From Impatiens glandulifera (taxonomy: Eukaryota; Streptophyta; Magnoliopsida; Ericales; Balsaminaceae): a DNA stretch of 64,000 bases. The notes under the pieces were generated by a model that worked only from the letters and a program-made list of their open reading frames with translations, made no database searches and was not told the DNA's origin. Both the position numbers and the translations under genes were made by a program. The stretch covers positions 50,403,113 through 50,467,112 of the forward strand of contig NC_061866.1 of assembly GCF_907164915.1 (NCBI RefSeq). The letters are read 5' to 3'. Positions 1-10,867 of the stretch are shown in pieces; position 1 is the first letter of the stretch; each line of letters opens with the position of its first letter.

Positions 1-1011
1 ATCATTATTCTTTTAATTATCAATCTTCTTCCTTGGACTCTCGGCTCTCCCTCATTTATGTCTTCATTGACTTATGCCTCCAATATCCAATCTCTTGGTT
101 AGTTCATCATCCTCCCCTTGATCCTTCTTCTCAATTGTCATTCCCACTTTTGTATTTTATTAATTTGATTTTTAATTACCAAATTTCAGTAAAAGTTGTC
201 ATTACCAATTTAAATAGATGACCACTGAAATAGTTGAAATAATAGGCGACTTATTTCTAAAGGTAAAGTCTGAACTGAAGATACAATGTTCTAATTAGAC
301 TTTAGAGTATATGACCTGTCTGGCATTAATGACCACTGAAATAGCCAAACTTTAGATAATGTCGAATTGGGACTAGGGTTTTGAGACCCATTTGACCAAT
401 GTTATGCAAAATTGTCCCAACCCCCTTCCAATTCCACTCGGATCCCTTAAACCCTCCCCTCGTTCTGTATCAACTTACACTCTGCGAACCTACCCATACC
501 TACCGATTTTGTATGTAAAGTCTCGAGCTTGTCTTCTACACAAACGCGTATTTATCCCTGGTTGCTCAATTCCCGTCCGTAGATAAAATGCTGATAAAGG
601 GTATCCATAGTTTTCATCTGGAGAACAAGAAATGTCATCATCACCTTCTTCAAGCCCTTAACGCTTATTGTTGGTTCCAATGGCGCCGGAAAGAATGTAA
701 TGCTACCGCCCTTCTTCCTACTCCTCTCCCCTCGTTTCGTACTCATAAATGTATATCTTATGTGTTTCACATGCCCGTGGTTTGGGTTTGTAGACGATCG
801 TTGAGTGCTTAAAGGATGCTTGTACCGGCGAGTTGCCCCCGAATGCTAGGTAAGGTCCTCTCTCTTTCTCTCAATAAACAAATACTTTACCATTGCACAT
901 GTTCTCAATTGGTCAACAAATACATTTAGTTTGTACCGGATGTTAACACTACTATTGCAAATCCAAGTTGGTTAAAACTTTTTCCAACTTGGATTCGAGT
1001 CTTTTGATTTA
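1..1011. other. Intergenic, no gene recognised
   Basis: Moderately AT-rich sequence without a convincing gene. The open frames on both strands are short and show no family resemblance, splice pattern or repeat structure that I recognise. A short phrase (gaccactgaaatag) occurs twice, near 219 and 330, which hints at old repeat DNA. It could hold an exon of a gene lying to the left, but nothing in it allows a call. Confidence 0.4.
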
Positions 1012-1022
1012 GTTACCTTATC

Positions 1023-1291
1023 TATCCCAATTATCCAGTAATGCACTATGCGAGGGAATATAAGACAAAATGAGAAAGATTAATTAGAAATTAGTAAGAG
1101 TAAGAATAGATCAACAAAAGAAGAGAGTTTAGGAAAATGTACCAAGTAATTCTCTAGCCCGATCTATGTGGAATGCCCCTTATATATATGTTGTAGCGCC
1201 CACAATAGAAATAACTGCAGCGCCCAAAATAGAGATAACTGGAATTAGGAAATAACCGTCCACAGTCTATTTAGTGGGGTGAGTCATCACA
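1023..1291 (-). repeat. 3' LTR of the Reina-like element
   Basis: This 269-bp copy matches the one at 5970-6236 almost throughout. Its 5' end on the minus strand begins TGTGATGACTC; the other end has decayed from CA to TA. The polypurine tract aagggagtgggaa (minus strand, 1292-1304) lies immediately inside it, as expected for a 3' LTR in this orientation. Confidence 0.92.
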
Positions 1292-1385
1292 TTCCCACTC
1301 CCTTAAGAATGTTCTTTCTTCTGGTGAGTCATCACATTACGAACCTTTTATTGACCTTCTAGTCCTCTTAGAACGATTCTTCTAA

Positions 1386-2649
1386 ACTGGAAATTGTTGA
1401 CAAAAAGTAGGAAACTGAGAACAGAAGAAAGACCAATCCTCCCATGAAGCATCTTCAATTGGCGAATGACTCCATTGCATGAGAACTTGAACACATGGCT
1501 TCCCTTTTCGTCGTATAATCCGTCTTTGTAAAAAAATTTCTAGTTCCAATTGAATAACTCCCTCATTTGATACCGTTGGAAAAGATGGAAGGTCCCAACT
1601 TGGCTCTTAAAAGAGACACATGAAAAACTGGATGGACTTTATAATAATCTGGCAACTTCAATTTATATGCTACCATACCGATCTTCTACTCTACCATGAA
1701 CGGACCAAAAAACTTGGCAGCAAGTTTTATATTCTTTCGAGCTGCAATAGTTGTTTGCCGATAGGGTTGTAACTTCAAGAATACCCATTCACCTACTTGA
1801 AAACTTCTTTCTACTCTCTTTTGATCTGCCATTTGTTTCATTCTATTGCTGACTATTTCCAAGTTATCCTTGAGAATACCACACATTCTTGTTCTCTCAA
1901 CCAAGAAATCATCTGCTGCACAAATATTGCTGCGTAGCATAGGACCTAACGGAATCGAAACAGGGAGAAATCCATACACTGCTTGGAAATGAGTCGTCTT
2001 GAGTGATGCATGAAATGTGGTATTATACCACCATTCAACAAGAGGCAGCCACTGTTTCCACTTCTTGGGTTGATGCCCAGTCATACAACGCAAATATGCC
2101 TCAAGATATTGATTAACTCTTTCGGTTTGACCATCCATCTCAGGGTGATAAGCAGTACTTAATAATGATTGAACACCCAGGTTTTTTTAGTAATTGTTGT
2201 CAAAACTTACTAATAAAGATGAAGTTTCTATCTGAAACTATCGATTGGGGTAGCCCGTGAAGACAATAAATACAGTCAATAAAGAGGCCTGCTATTTGTA
2301 GTGCCGAATAAGGATGGTGCAGAGCAATGAAATGACTATATTTTGAAAATCTATCAACAACGACCAGAATAGTAGAATATCCTTCTGATGAAGGCAGTCC
2401 TTCTACAAAATCCATAGATATATGAGTCCATAGTCTCTCTACTACAAGTAATGGCTGAAGCAAACTTGGGTATGCTGTTCTTTCGTTTTTAAAACGCTGA
2501 CATACATCACAAGATTTAACTAAATCTTGTATCTGCTTTTTGAGCCCTGTCCAATAAAATAACGCTTTCACTCGTTGATACGTCGCTTGCATACCCGAAT
2601 GACCTCCTATACTAGAACCATGCAACGTCGAAAGAATTTGAAACCTCAA
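1386..2649 (-). pseudogene. Integrase with chromodomain-like C-terminus of the Reina-like element
   Basis: The piece 2649-2200 carries the HHCC zinc domain (GGHSGMQATYQRVKALFYW...CDVCQRFK) and the first catalytic Asp (HISMDFVEGLPSS), then VVVDRFSKYSHFIAL. The piece 2138-1686 carries the end of the core (MDGQTERVNQYLEAYLRCM) and the GPY-like FFGPF phrase. After 1686 the minus strand still encodes YKLKLPDYYKVHPVFHVSLL in another frame. At about 1560-1380 comes a chromodomain-like stretch (QWSHSPIEDASWEDW), which marks it as a chromovirus. At least three frame breaks are present. Confidence 0.88.
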
Positions 2650-2802
2650 TTCGTTGTTCTCGTCGACATAAATCCTACCTTTACATTTTAAAAGACCTCC
2701 TTCAAATGAATAATCTTTCTCTTGTTCAGATTTAGTGGAACATACAACTATAGCCTTTTGAACTTTCTCGTCCTCCTCATAAGACTTTTCAATCTTCTTA
2801 TG

Positions 2803-4311
2803 CTACAATGAGTCGGTTGAAATCAACATATTTGCAATAGCATGTTTATTTTGAGATAGAGCATCCACTGCCAGATTGGAACTACCACGTTTATACACGA
2901 TCAAATAATCAAATCCAAGTAACTTCGTAATCCATTTCTGTTGTAAAACCGTTGTAATCTCTTGCTCCATCAAAAATTTCAGATTTTGATGATCCGTTCT
3001 CAAAATAAAATGTCTTCCATACAAATAATGTCTCCACTTAGTTATCGCCATTATAACTGCTAACATCTCCTTTTCGTACGTAGAAAAACCCAAACGTGGT
3101 TTGGATAATGTCTTACTTAGAAATGCTATCGGTTGACCCTTTTACATCAGAACTGCTCCAATTCCATAATGACTTGCATATGTTTCTACTTCTAAAGGAA
3201 TGCCAAAATTTGGTAGAGTAAGAACTGGAGTTGTCATCCATGCTTGTTTAAGCTGCTCAAATGCCTTCTCAGCTTCTAGACTCCATTGGAATTCCCCCTT
3301 GTTTAGTAAGTTATGTAGCTGCTTACTAATAAGACCAAAACCTTTAACAAATCGCCTATAGTATCCAGCCAAACCTAGGAATCCTCGTAACTGTTTGATG
3401 TTGGTGGAAACAGGCCACTCTTTGATGCACCTTATTTTTTCAGGATCTACCTTCACCTCTTGACCTCTCACAAAATGTCCCAAATACTCTAGCTTTTGCA
3501 ATCCAAATAAACACTTAAAAGGTTTCACATATAACTGATTTAACCTTAACAAGGTTAGGACAGTTTTGAGGTGATTCACATGGTCCTCCACTGATCGACT
3601 GTATATTAGGATGTCATAAAAAAATTAACATTGTGTTTCGTAAATGAGGTTTGAAAATGTCGTTCATAAGAGCTTGAAATGTGGCTGGTGCGTTTGATAG
3701 TCCAAACGGCATAACATTGAGTTCGTACAATCCCGAATGTGTTCTGAAACCGTTTTATGAATATCTTCACTGCGAACTCTAATTTGGTGATATCCTGATC
3801 GGAGATCTAGTTTTGAAAATATTGTTGCTCCGTGTAGTTCGTCTAAGAGCTCATCAACTGCTGGAATATGATATTTGTCCTTGATCGTTATTTTGTTTAA
3901 CTTTCTATAATCCACACAAAATCTCCACGTTCCGTCTTTCTTTTTCACCAGAATGACTGGCGATGCAAATGAGCTTGTGCTACCCTTGACAAAACCAGAT
4001 TTCAGCATCTCTTTTATTAAGCACTCAATCTCATCTTTCTGAATAAATGGATATCTATAAGGACGTTGATTAGGTGGCATGGCTCTAGGGAGAAGGTTGA
4101 TCGCATGGTCAATACTCCTCATTGGTGGTAGCATGCTAGGAGTTTCAAATACATCAGCAAACTCTTGTAGTGCATTAATTATCATCGGATCATTGTTAGA
4201 GCATAATGACTGCAAGTTAATGATTTGAGTCTCTACTGAAACAAAAAACAACTGTCCAAAAGGACAACTCAACCCTTTCTTCACCGATTTGTTGATAGTA
4301 GATTCATCCAT
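2803..4311 (-). pseudogene. Reverse transcriptase and RNase H of the Reina-like element
   Basis: Three open pieces (4311-3664, 3591-3142, 3093-2803). The first carries RT motifs [20 protein letters not shown] and [16 protein letters not shown] frameshift follows near 3720. The catalytic YxDD box region, just left of 3640, reads FYDILIYS, so one Asp of the pair appears to be lost. The thumb/connection (LGLAGYYRRF) is in the second piece. RNase H starts with ETYASHYGIGAVLM, where ETDAS is usual, followed by a stop. The third piece keeps the RTDHQNLKFLMEQ and RGSSNLAVDALSQ phrases. The enzyme is inactive on this reading. Confidence 0.9.
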
Positions 4312-4347
4312 AAGCTTGAAAGATGTTACCTCGTCATTCCCATAAAG

Positions 4348-5055
4348 TCAAATCTTCTTACCATTTAACCTTGCTTTCATTAGTCTTTTGGTGAAATCAA
4401 GACTTACTGGACCATATTTCTTCATCCAGTCAGCTCCCAATACGATATCACAACCTCTCAGTTTTATCGTTCTCATACTCTTTTTGAACTCAAAACCTTG
4501 AATAGTCAGTATCATTTTAGGACATATAAAGCAACTGTAAATCTTTCCACCATTAGCAATAGTTACCGATAATGGTATTGTTTCGTTTAGGTCATAGCCC
4601 AACTGATTTGCAGTTCCTTCGTCGATAAATGAATGAGAACTGCCGCTATCAATTAATATATTCACAGATTTCTTCTTCACCTTTCCAAGTATTTTTAGGG
4701 TAGTAGTGCTCGAACTACCACTTAGAGCATACATTGATATTTTCCCAATTGAGCCAACAACTTCCACTTCTGGTTCCTCATCTGGATTAGCTTGGGTTGC
4801 TAGCCATTCCTCCATTTCCACATCTACACCTTCAATTCGGAAAAAGATAACTCTTTTGCAGATATGATCCTTGGTGTATTTTTCATCGCATCGAAAACAA
4901 AGTCCTTTCGCCCTTTTAGCCCGCATCTCTTCAAATGATAGTGTCTTCTTTGACATTTTTCTATTTAAATTTCTCTTCGTATCGCTACTATTAGAGTTAT
5001 ACCTGACATTTCCATTATTCCATGGCGGTTTTGACACTACTCTTCTGGTTGTCAT
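4348..5055 (-). pseudogene. gag zinc knuckle plus aspartic protease of the Reina-like element
   Basis: The piece begins with a basic region and a zinc-knuckle variant (CFRCDEKYTKDHIC, two Cys, His, Cys in the spacing usual for plant chromoviruses). The retropepsin follows, with active-site motif ILIDSGSSHSFID and, further on, CDIVLGADWMKKYGPVSLDF. The motif residues look intact. The frame ends at a stop after NGKKI near 4348, short of the RT. Confidence 0.88.
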
Positions 5056-5869
5056 AATGCTGATTTAGGACCAACTTTCTGATTTTTCGTCAATGGTTCC
5101 AAGTAAACATCTTTTTCTTTAGCAAACTTGATCGTCTGTTCCATCATACGCGATTCTAGCAAGGAAAACGCCTCTTGCAGTTCTTCCCTCAATCCATCAA
5201 TGAAACAAGAAATATAATAGTCTTCAGTTTGTGGTGTTGATTTTGATACCGTGAGTGCTCTTAACTCTTGCCATTTGCAAATATATTCCTTTAATGTATC
5301 TGTTTGCTTAAGTTGGTGAAATTCCACTACGACGTCTTTATGTCCAGCACCATGAAATTCTGCTAATATTGCATCTGTGAACTCCTCCCAGTTTGGCGAC
5401 ACCGCATCTATTCTATAATCAGTATACCAAATATTTGCTTCATCGATCATGTAATAGGATGCAAAATATACCATATTTATATCATTCATCTCAAAATTGC
5501 TAAAAAAATGATTAGCCTTACGGATCCATCCCTAGGATTTGTTCCATTAAACTTAGTGAAATCAATACGTGGATCCTTTACCAACATGCCTCCATTAGTG
5601 TTTGTTTGCTTTGATTTAGAGAAAGGAGTTACCAATTTAGTTCCTGACGGTTTTGGCAGAATACCATCGCCTTCTTCTGGTCTACGATTTGATGAAAACG
5701 CACCCCCTAACCCTTCATGGAAGCGATTGCTGGAATTCATCAATTCTAGCATTGTCACGCATTTCATATTCATATCTTCCAGTCTCTGATTTGAACTAAT
5801 CAATGAATCATTTTGTGTCTTCTCTAGTCTTTCAATCCTTTCTTGCATCACTTGATCAGATTTCTCCAT
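5052..5869 (-). pseudogene. gag (capsid part), frameshifted retrotransposon gene
   Basis: Two overlapping open pieces (5869-5486 and 5489-5052) make up the gag capsid region. The first starts with a coiled-coil-like stretch and reaches the conserved IDFTKFNGTNPR phrase; a frameshift there replaces the expected continuation. The second carries the retrotransposon gag core with W-Y motifs (ANIWYTDYR, WEEFTDAIL) and the LKQTDTLKEYICKWQEL phrase. Gag would form the particle that packages element RNA. The frame shifts again at about 5052 before the zinc knuckle. Confidence 0.85.
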
Positions 5870-5951
5870 TCTTTCGGTAATCGTCGAAGTAAGTCGTCTG
5901 TACTTTTAGATCTTGTTTCTGGAGCCATTTCTTCACTTCCGAGCATCGTCA

Positions 5952-5962
5952 CTCTGATACCA
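5952..5962 (-). other. Primer binding site, initiator tRNA-Met
   Basis: On the minus strand this reads TGGTATCAGAG, the complement of the 3' end of plant initiator tRNA-Met, just inside the 5' LTR. This is the usual primer site of plant gypsy and copia elements and fixes the element's orientation. Confidence 0.9.
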
Positions 5963-5969
5963 GATGTTA

Positions 5970-6236
5970 TGTCCCAATTATCCAGTAATGCAATATGCGA
6001 TGGAATATAAGACAAAATGAGAAAGATTGATTAGAAATTAGTAAGAGTAAGAATAGATCAACAGAATAAGAGAGTTTAGGAAAATGTACCAAATAATTCT
6101 CTAGCCCGATCTATGTGGAATACCCTTTATATATGTTGTAGCGCCCACAATAGAAATAACTGTAGCGCCCACAATAGAGATAACTGCAATTAGGAAATAA
6201 CTGTCCACAATCTGTTTAGTGGGGTGAGTCATCACA
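5970..6236 (-). repeat. 5' LTR of the Reina-like element
   Basis: This 267-bp copy is bounded by TG...CA on the minus strand (TGTGATG... to ...TTGGGACA). Seven bases inside it lies the primer binding site. A 2-bp (ta) length difference from the 3' LTR falls in a TA run. Confidence 0.92.
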
Positions 6237-6579
6237 GTTACCTTATCTTTATTTTTGTGTAGCCTTAGCTTGTTTATTAAACATGGACTCAACAAAGTCT
6301 TGAATTTCTAATCATCCGGTAGATACTTGTCCTGATTATAGACAATCTCCTGTAGTTATTTAGATTCCATAAGACATTCTTCCTTCCCTTCAGAGTTGTC
6401 ATTGAATTGTATTTCGTATTTTTTTCTTATCACTATAGTTAACCTATTTTTCTTGTGTTTGAATGAATCAAATCCAACTATTGTACCACTTGAACATTTA
6501 TTGGTCTCACAAACTATTGCCACATTATATTTCTACAATTTCATTTGTCAAAGGAATGTAATCCCATCAGATCACACTT

Positions 6580-7040
6580 CTTTTACCAAACGTAAAATTT
6601 TTCTTTCAACTATGACTTTGTAGATTTTCCAATGGAATCAAGATATTGCTTAAAAATTGGAAATTATCAATTTCTAAATATGCTCATTATAACCTGGTTT
6701 GTACTATGTTTTAGTTAAAGTAAGATGTCTTTTTTTTTGGTGAATTGTGTAACAACCAACATATGTAATTTCCTTTCTGTTTTAAATTTTCAGAAGGTTT
6801 GTCTGAGCTACAAATGCGCTGATATGGATCGTGAAATTCCAGCTTTAATGGGCGCGTCAAAGGCTGTTCTTGAAAATGTCATATTTGTGCATCAAGACGA
6901 GGTTAACTGGCCATTGCAAGATCCTTGAACATTGAAAAAGAAATTTGACGATATCTTCTCTGCTACTAGGTACTTATCATAACCTTTGGGATCATATATT
7001 TCGTTTTTTCTATTCAGTTGCACCAGCTTTGTGATACAAT
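6580..7040 (+). pseudogene. RAD50 exon relic, copy 1, with flanking intron sequence
   Basis: The 176-bp stretch 6794-6969 encodes CLSYKCADMDREIPALMG and NVIFVHQDEVNWPLQDP, an exon near the N-terminus of RAD50, the ATPase of the MRN double-strand-break repair complex (family resemblance from memory). It keeps a polypyrimidine tract and AG before it and AG/GTACTT after it, so it was copied as genomic DNA rather than from mRNA. A TGA directly after QDP breaks the frame. No other RAD50 exon lies in the window. The same exon plus introns recurs at 25071-25563. A non-functional fragment, with high confidence. Confidence 0.88.
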
Positions 7041-7748
7041 GTTAGGGTGTTATTAGCATTTTAGTGGGTTGAAAATTTTAATTGGGCTAGTTATCTAATC
7101 CAAGTAAGTTAAGCGATTAGTTAGATAATATTAGTATAAATAGTATATAAGGTTAGTATTTGTAAATGTGTGAAATAAAGTTGAAATTTCTTTTTCTCAT
7201 CTAGTTCTTTACATTTTCTCTCACAATTTCAACAATCATCAGTATTATTCCTATCACTTTGTTTACAAAGCTAGGGTTTGAAGTTTCAATTGAGTCCAGC
7301 AATATTACCCTGTAACAATCCAGATAGTGATTTTATCCTGCTAGAGATGATAAAATGCATCCCCTTACTTAGTACAGAAAAAATGTGGCATTATTGACTA
7401 GTTATCTAATCCAAGTAAGTTAAGCGATTAGTTAGATAATATTAGTATAAATAGTATAGAAGGTTAGTATTTGTAAATGTATGAAATAAAGTTGAAGTTT
7501 TTTTTTTCTCATCTAGTTCATTTACATTTTCTCTCACAATTCCAACAATTATCAGTATTATTCGTATCACTTTGTTTACAAAGATAGGGTTTGAAGTTTC
7601 ACTTGAGTCCAACAATATTACCATATAACAATCCATCCCCTTAATTTACAGAGAAAATGTGGTATTATTGGTTAGTTTTCTAATCCAAGTAAGTTAAGCG
7701 ATTAGTTAGATAATATTAGTATAAATAGTATAGAAGGTTAGTATTTGT

Positions 7749-8333
7749 AGGGGTGTTTATCGGTTCGGTTTCGGGTTATTCGAGTTCCTCAATTCGGTAT
7801 TTTCGAATTTTTTGTTTTTTTTCGTCAATTCGAAAACCGAACCGAATTCAAATAAATTCTAATTAAACCGAACCGAATTCGAATTTTATATTCAGTTTGA
7901 ACTTCGAATAATTCGAATTCAAACCGAATTCTATTTTTTTTTATTTTAAACTCAAAATAAAATGTACCAACTAAGAATTGAACTAGGGGTCTATACCATG
8001 GTAGGGTACTATTCTACCACTAGACCACTAGTGTTTTTGTTTCATTTTTTTCATTTATTATAAATCTTAATTCAAAATATTCTAGTTTGATTACTTTGAA
8101 CTTATTCTTAAGTTAAGTTTGAAAAATAAATAATAAAAAATGAATTCGGTTTTCAGTTTGATTTTCGAGTTGAAACCCAAACTCGAAAACCAATTCGAAA
8201 ACCGTATTTGAATTCGAATTGGTTTGAAATTCGATTCGAAAACCGAAAATGAAATTCGAATTCGGTTTATTCGAATTCGGTGAATTCGAATTCAGTCGGA
8301 TATTCGGTTTAGACCAAATATTGAACACCCCTA
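7749..8333. mobile_element. hAT-type MITE inserted in repeat A
   Basis: Terminal inverted repeats aggggtgtt...aacacccct with an 8-9 bp target duplication (agtatttgt at 7740-7748, agtatttat at 8334-8342). Comparison with sister copies of repeat A shows the uninterrupted site ggttagtatttgtaaatgtg, which confirms the insertion. The interior is rich in inverted and direct copies of the aaccgaattcg type and contains no transposase. The middle carries a tRNA-Gly-like relic. TIR sequence and duplication length point to the hAT superfamily. Confidence 0.88.
7963..8034 (-). pseudogene. tRNA-Gly relic inside the hAT MITE
   Basis: On the minus strand these 72 bases align along their full length with plant tRNA-Gly(GCC). 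The D-arm region gtggtctagtggtagaata, the anticodon-arm region accctaccatggt, and the T-arm region agttcaattc are recognisable. The anticodon position reads ACC instead of GCC, and the T-arm and acceptor stem have several mismatches. No functional tRNA is expected. It suggests capture of a tRNA gene, or of a tRNA-derived SINE head, by the MITE. Confidence 0.75.
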
Positions 8334-8643
8334 AGTATTTATAAATGTGTGAAATAAAGTTGAAGTTTTTTTTCTCATCTAGTTCTTTACATTTTCTCTC
8401 ACAATTCCAACAATTATCAGTATTATTCGTATCACTTTGTTTAAAAAGCTAGGGTTTGAAGTTTCACTTGAGTCCAACAATATTACCATGTAACAATCCA
8501 GATAGTGATTTTATCCTGCAAGAGATGATAAAATGCATCCCCTTACTTTATAGAGAAAATGTGGCATTATTGGCTAGTTTTCTAATCCAAGTAAGTTAAG
8601 CGATTAGTTAGATAATATTAGTATAAATAGTATAAAATGTTAG

Positions 8644-9794
8644 TGTTAGGATCAGGATCGCCCTTGGAGGACCGGGGTCCGGCTTAAGGGGGAACTCTTA
8701 CAACACAACACACACAAACACAAATTTGGAACTAATCCGGTTAAGGACTAGAACCACTCTTAACACTACATAGGTTGTCACAGACTCTTGAACCGAGTTC
8801 AAGGGTGGAAGTGTCTGTTTCAACCTGAAACAATTGCGCACGGTTCGGTTTAGAAGGTATTAGGAGAAATCGGTTTAAGGAGAAAGCCGATTCGATTAAG
8901 GGATTTATTAGTTATTTCGGTTGAGCTATTTAGGAGTTTCGGTTCGATTAGAGTAGGTAAGCCGGAATGTAAGTATGAAGAACACGAGAAAAGATTTTAT
9001 CGATGTTCGGAGTTTAATCTCCTACGTCACCCATTCTTCTCAAATAGTGAGAAGAATATTCACTAACTGGAATATTACACAAACACAATGCCGATCGAGT
9101 CTTATTTACTGCTCGTCGGTTACACCACTCACACAATGATGTAATACTTTTTACTCAATGTAAAAATACACACAATACAAGATGATCTCGGAACTTTCAA
9201 TAACTATTTAAGGTCGTGCGTAAGATTTCTTTTTCACTGTTATTTGTCCATGTTTCTAGAGACGCTTCAACTTCCTTTTATAGTGAAAGGATGACAACGA
9301 TCATCTTTTCTCTCTCCAAGGGATTGGTCGCTGGAAGCCGCGCTGGTTCAGAAAGATTGCGTGCACGTCTTGCCATTTTGGACACTTGATAGACATGCAT
9401 TAGGCCAGTTTGCTATGTCAGAAAATTTCTTTTGATTTGGACAGTTAGGTAATCATTCTTCTTACCGCATGCTTCTGATTAGAATCCTTCTTTTGCATAT
9501 TTCCAAGAGATATCTATGTCATCATAGTACGTCATCTTCACAGATTCATCACTTTTGAAAACCGTTTGGCTTTATGATCTTCAATATTTGAGCCAGCCGG
9601 ATAATGATGTTTTTCGCTTTGTATCTCAACTGAACCAGTTAGAGGAGTTCAGCCGGTTTCACAGATCATGACCAGATCTTTGAGGCATATGCTTCAGCCG
9701 GTCTGATGCGGTTTGAGCTGTTCCTGCACATGGAAGTTGAAACTGATTAAGTTTTTTTGACGGGTTAAAATTAATCTACTTAATTTTTCCAACA
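8644..9794. mobile_element. Solo LTR, about 1.15 kb, in repeat A
   Basis: The segment begins TGTTAGGATCAGG and ends TTTTCCAACA, giving the TG...CA ends of an LTR. A 5-bp target duplication gttag flanks it (8639-8643 and 9795-9799). The uninterrupted site is seen in sister copies of repeat A. No gag or pol sequence, primer site or second LTR is present. It is therefore read as a solo LTR left by recombination between the two LTRs of a full element. GC content is higher than in its surroundings. Confidence 0.85.
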
Positions 9795-10005
9795 GTTAGT
9801 ATTTGTAAATGTGTGAAATAAAGTTGAAGTTTCTTTTTCTCATCTAGTTCTTTACATTTTCTCTCATAATTCCAACAATTATCAGTATTATTCGTATCAC
9901 TTTCTTTACAAAATTAGAGTTTGAAGTTTCACTTGAGTTCAGCAATATTACCTTGTAACAATCCAGATAGTGATTTTATACTGCAAGAGAAAATGTGGCA
10001 TTATT

Positions 10006-10867
10006 TGTGTGTTGCAAATAGTTAAAGATTCCCGATTCTTGCAGCAATACAGGTTGTTGTCATTATATTTGTTAGGTAGTCAGAGCTATGATAATGACTT
10101 AAAGTTAGAACATAAAAATGGTGTGTGTAAAATTCTTTATAAAATGACCTTTGATATTTTAATTTCTCTCACTCTTACTTTGTTGATGTTTTAATCTCTC
10201 TCACTACTTATTCTACTCCCCTAGCCTTAGCAGAACACAATGAGGACGACAATGGCTTTGATGAAGAACACTGCAAAGAGATATTTAACAGCAGCGGAGA
10301 GGGCGGCGGCTGCTGCTGTTAGAACTCAAGTTATAGTTGACAAATTTAATGAAGACGCCCGAAAATCCTACCAACTCGAACTCGAATTCAGTGAAATGGT
10401 ATAACATGTTAATTTATAGTTTTTTGTTTTGTTTAGTTTTATCACAAAGTGACCTTCTTTTGAAGGGAAAAAAGTAAAAGGAGGAGGAGGTGTGCCGAAG
10501 GAAAAAGAGGAGAAAGAGGAGGATGATGATGAGGAGGAGGAGGAAGAGGAGGAGGAAGAGGAGGAAGAGGAGGAGGTGTGCCGGAGGAGGAGGACCCGAA
10601 GCCGGAGTCCTCCGCCTAGGAACCGAAGTATGCAGTAGTAAGGAGCCCGATAATTTTTTAGGTACTATGAACCTACTGTTTCTTCTTTCTTCTTCTTCTT
10701 CACCAACCTTTCTTTCTTGTTTAATATTATTATGAGTATGTTATGTGTGTTATGTGTGCTTGTGACAACCTTTCTTTCTTGTTTAATATTATTAGGAGTA
10801 TGTTATGTGTGTTTTGTGTGCTTGTGACAAACTGATTAACCTTTGTTTGATAATATTAGTGGGTATG
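10006..10867 (+). pseudogene. Captured gene fragment, founder-like copy of repeat B
   Basis: This copy is the best preserved of a family that forms the arrays at 19063-22750 and 25864-27804. After an intron-like pyrimidine tract and ccttagcag comes an open frame at 10241-10402 (MRTTMALMKNTAKRYLTAAE... ending SEMV), predicted helical and basic. A GT at its end looks like a donor. A purine-rich tract follows, then a frame encoding RRTRSRSPPPRNRSMQ and a stop (about 10585-10640), like the tail of an RS-domain protein. I do not recognise the source gene. Behind it, a 62-bp unit is repeated at 10704-10832. Confidence 0.6.
10704..10832. repeat. 62-bp tandem duplication
   Basis: Two near-identical copies start caacctttctttcttg at 10704 and 10766. 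Each contains taatattatta and a gttatgtgtg run. The LTR element at 10868 inserted just to the right. Confidence 0.75.

Larger units (their letters stand above)
1023..6236 (-). mobile_element. Degenerate Ty3/gypsy chromovirus LTR retrotransposon, Reina-like
   Basis: Complete but broken element of about 5.2 kb read on the minus strand: 5' LTR at 5970-6236, primer site, gag with zinc knuckle, aspartic protease, reverse transcriptase, RNase H, integrase and a C-terminal chromodomain-like stretch, polypurine tract, then 3' LTR at 1023-1291. The order protease-RT-RNase H-integrase is that of Ty3/gypsy. Very short LTRs, small size, an iMet primer site and the RT phrase [11 protein letters not shown] suggest the Reina clade (inference). 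The reading frame is cut into at least six pieces by stops and frameshifts, so it cannot act on its own. The two LTRs differ at roughly 15 sites by eye, so the insertion is not recent. An 11-bp direct repeat, gttaccttatc, directly flanks both ends (1012-1022 and 6237-6247). Confidence 0.93.
7087..10005. repeat. Tandem repeat A, four copies, split by two insertions
   Basis: A unit of about 310 bp begins ctagttatctaatccaagt and ends near the phrase gagaaaatgtggcattatt. Copies: 7087-7397, 7398-7670 (short internal deletion), 7671-8573 (interrupted by the hAT MITE) and 8574-10005 (interrupted by the solo LTR). A fifth copy lies at 25571-25863 in the same position behind the second RAD50 relic. 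The first copy is preceded by TGTTAGGGTG and ends its first half in tttcaaca, so the unit may derive from an LTR (weak). No coding content seen. Confidence 0.8.

Noticed and set aside
392..812. Three short frames in the first kilobase as a small gene
   Set aside because: They are on both strands and overlap, with no domain, no codon pattern and no splice sites in agreement.
10490..10735. Arg/Lys-rich frame, possible basic peptide gene
   Set aside because: It comes from a (gga)n tract inside repeat B. The same tract gives similar frames at 19288-19479 and 20455-20679 and shows no conserved start or end.
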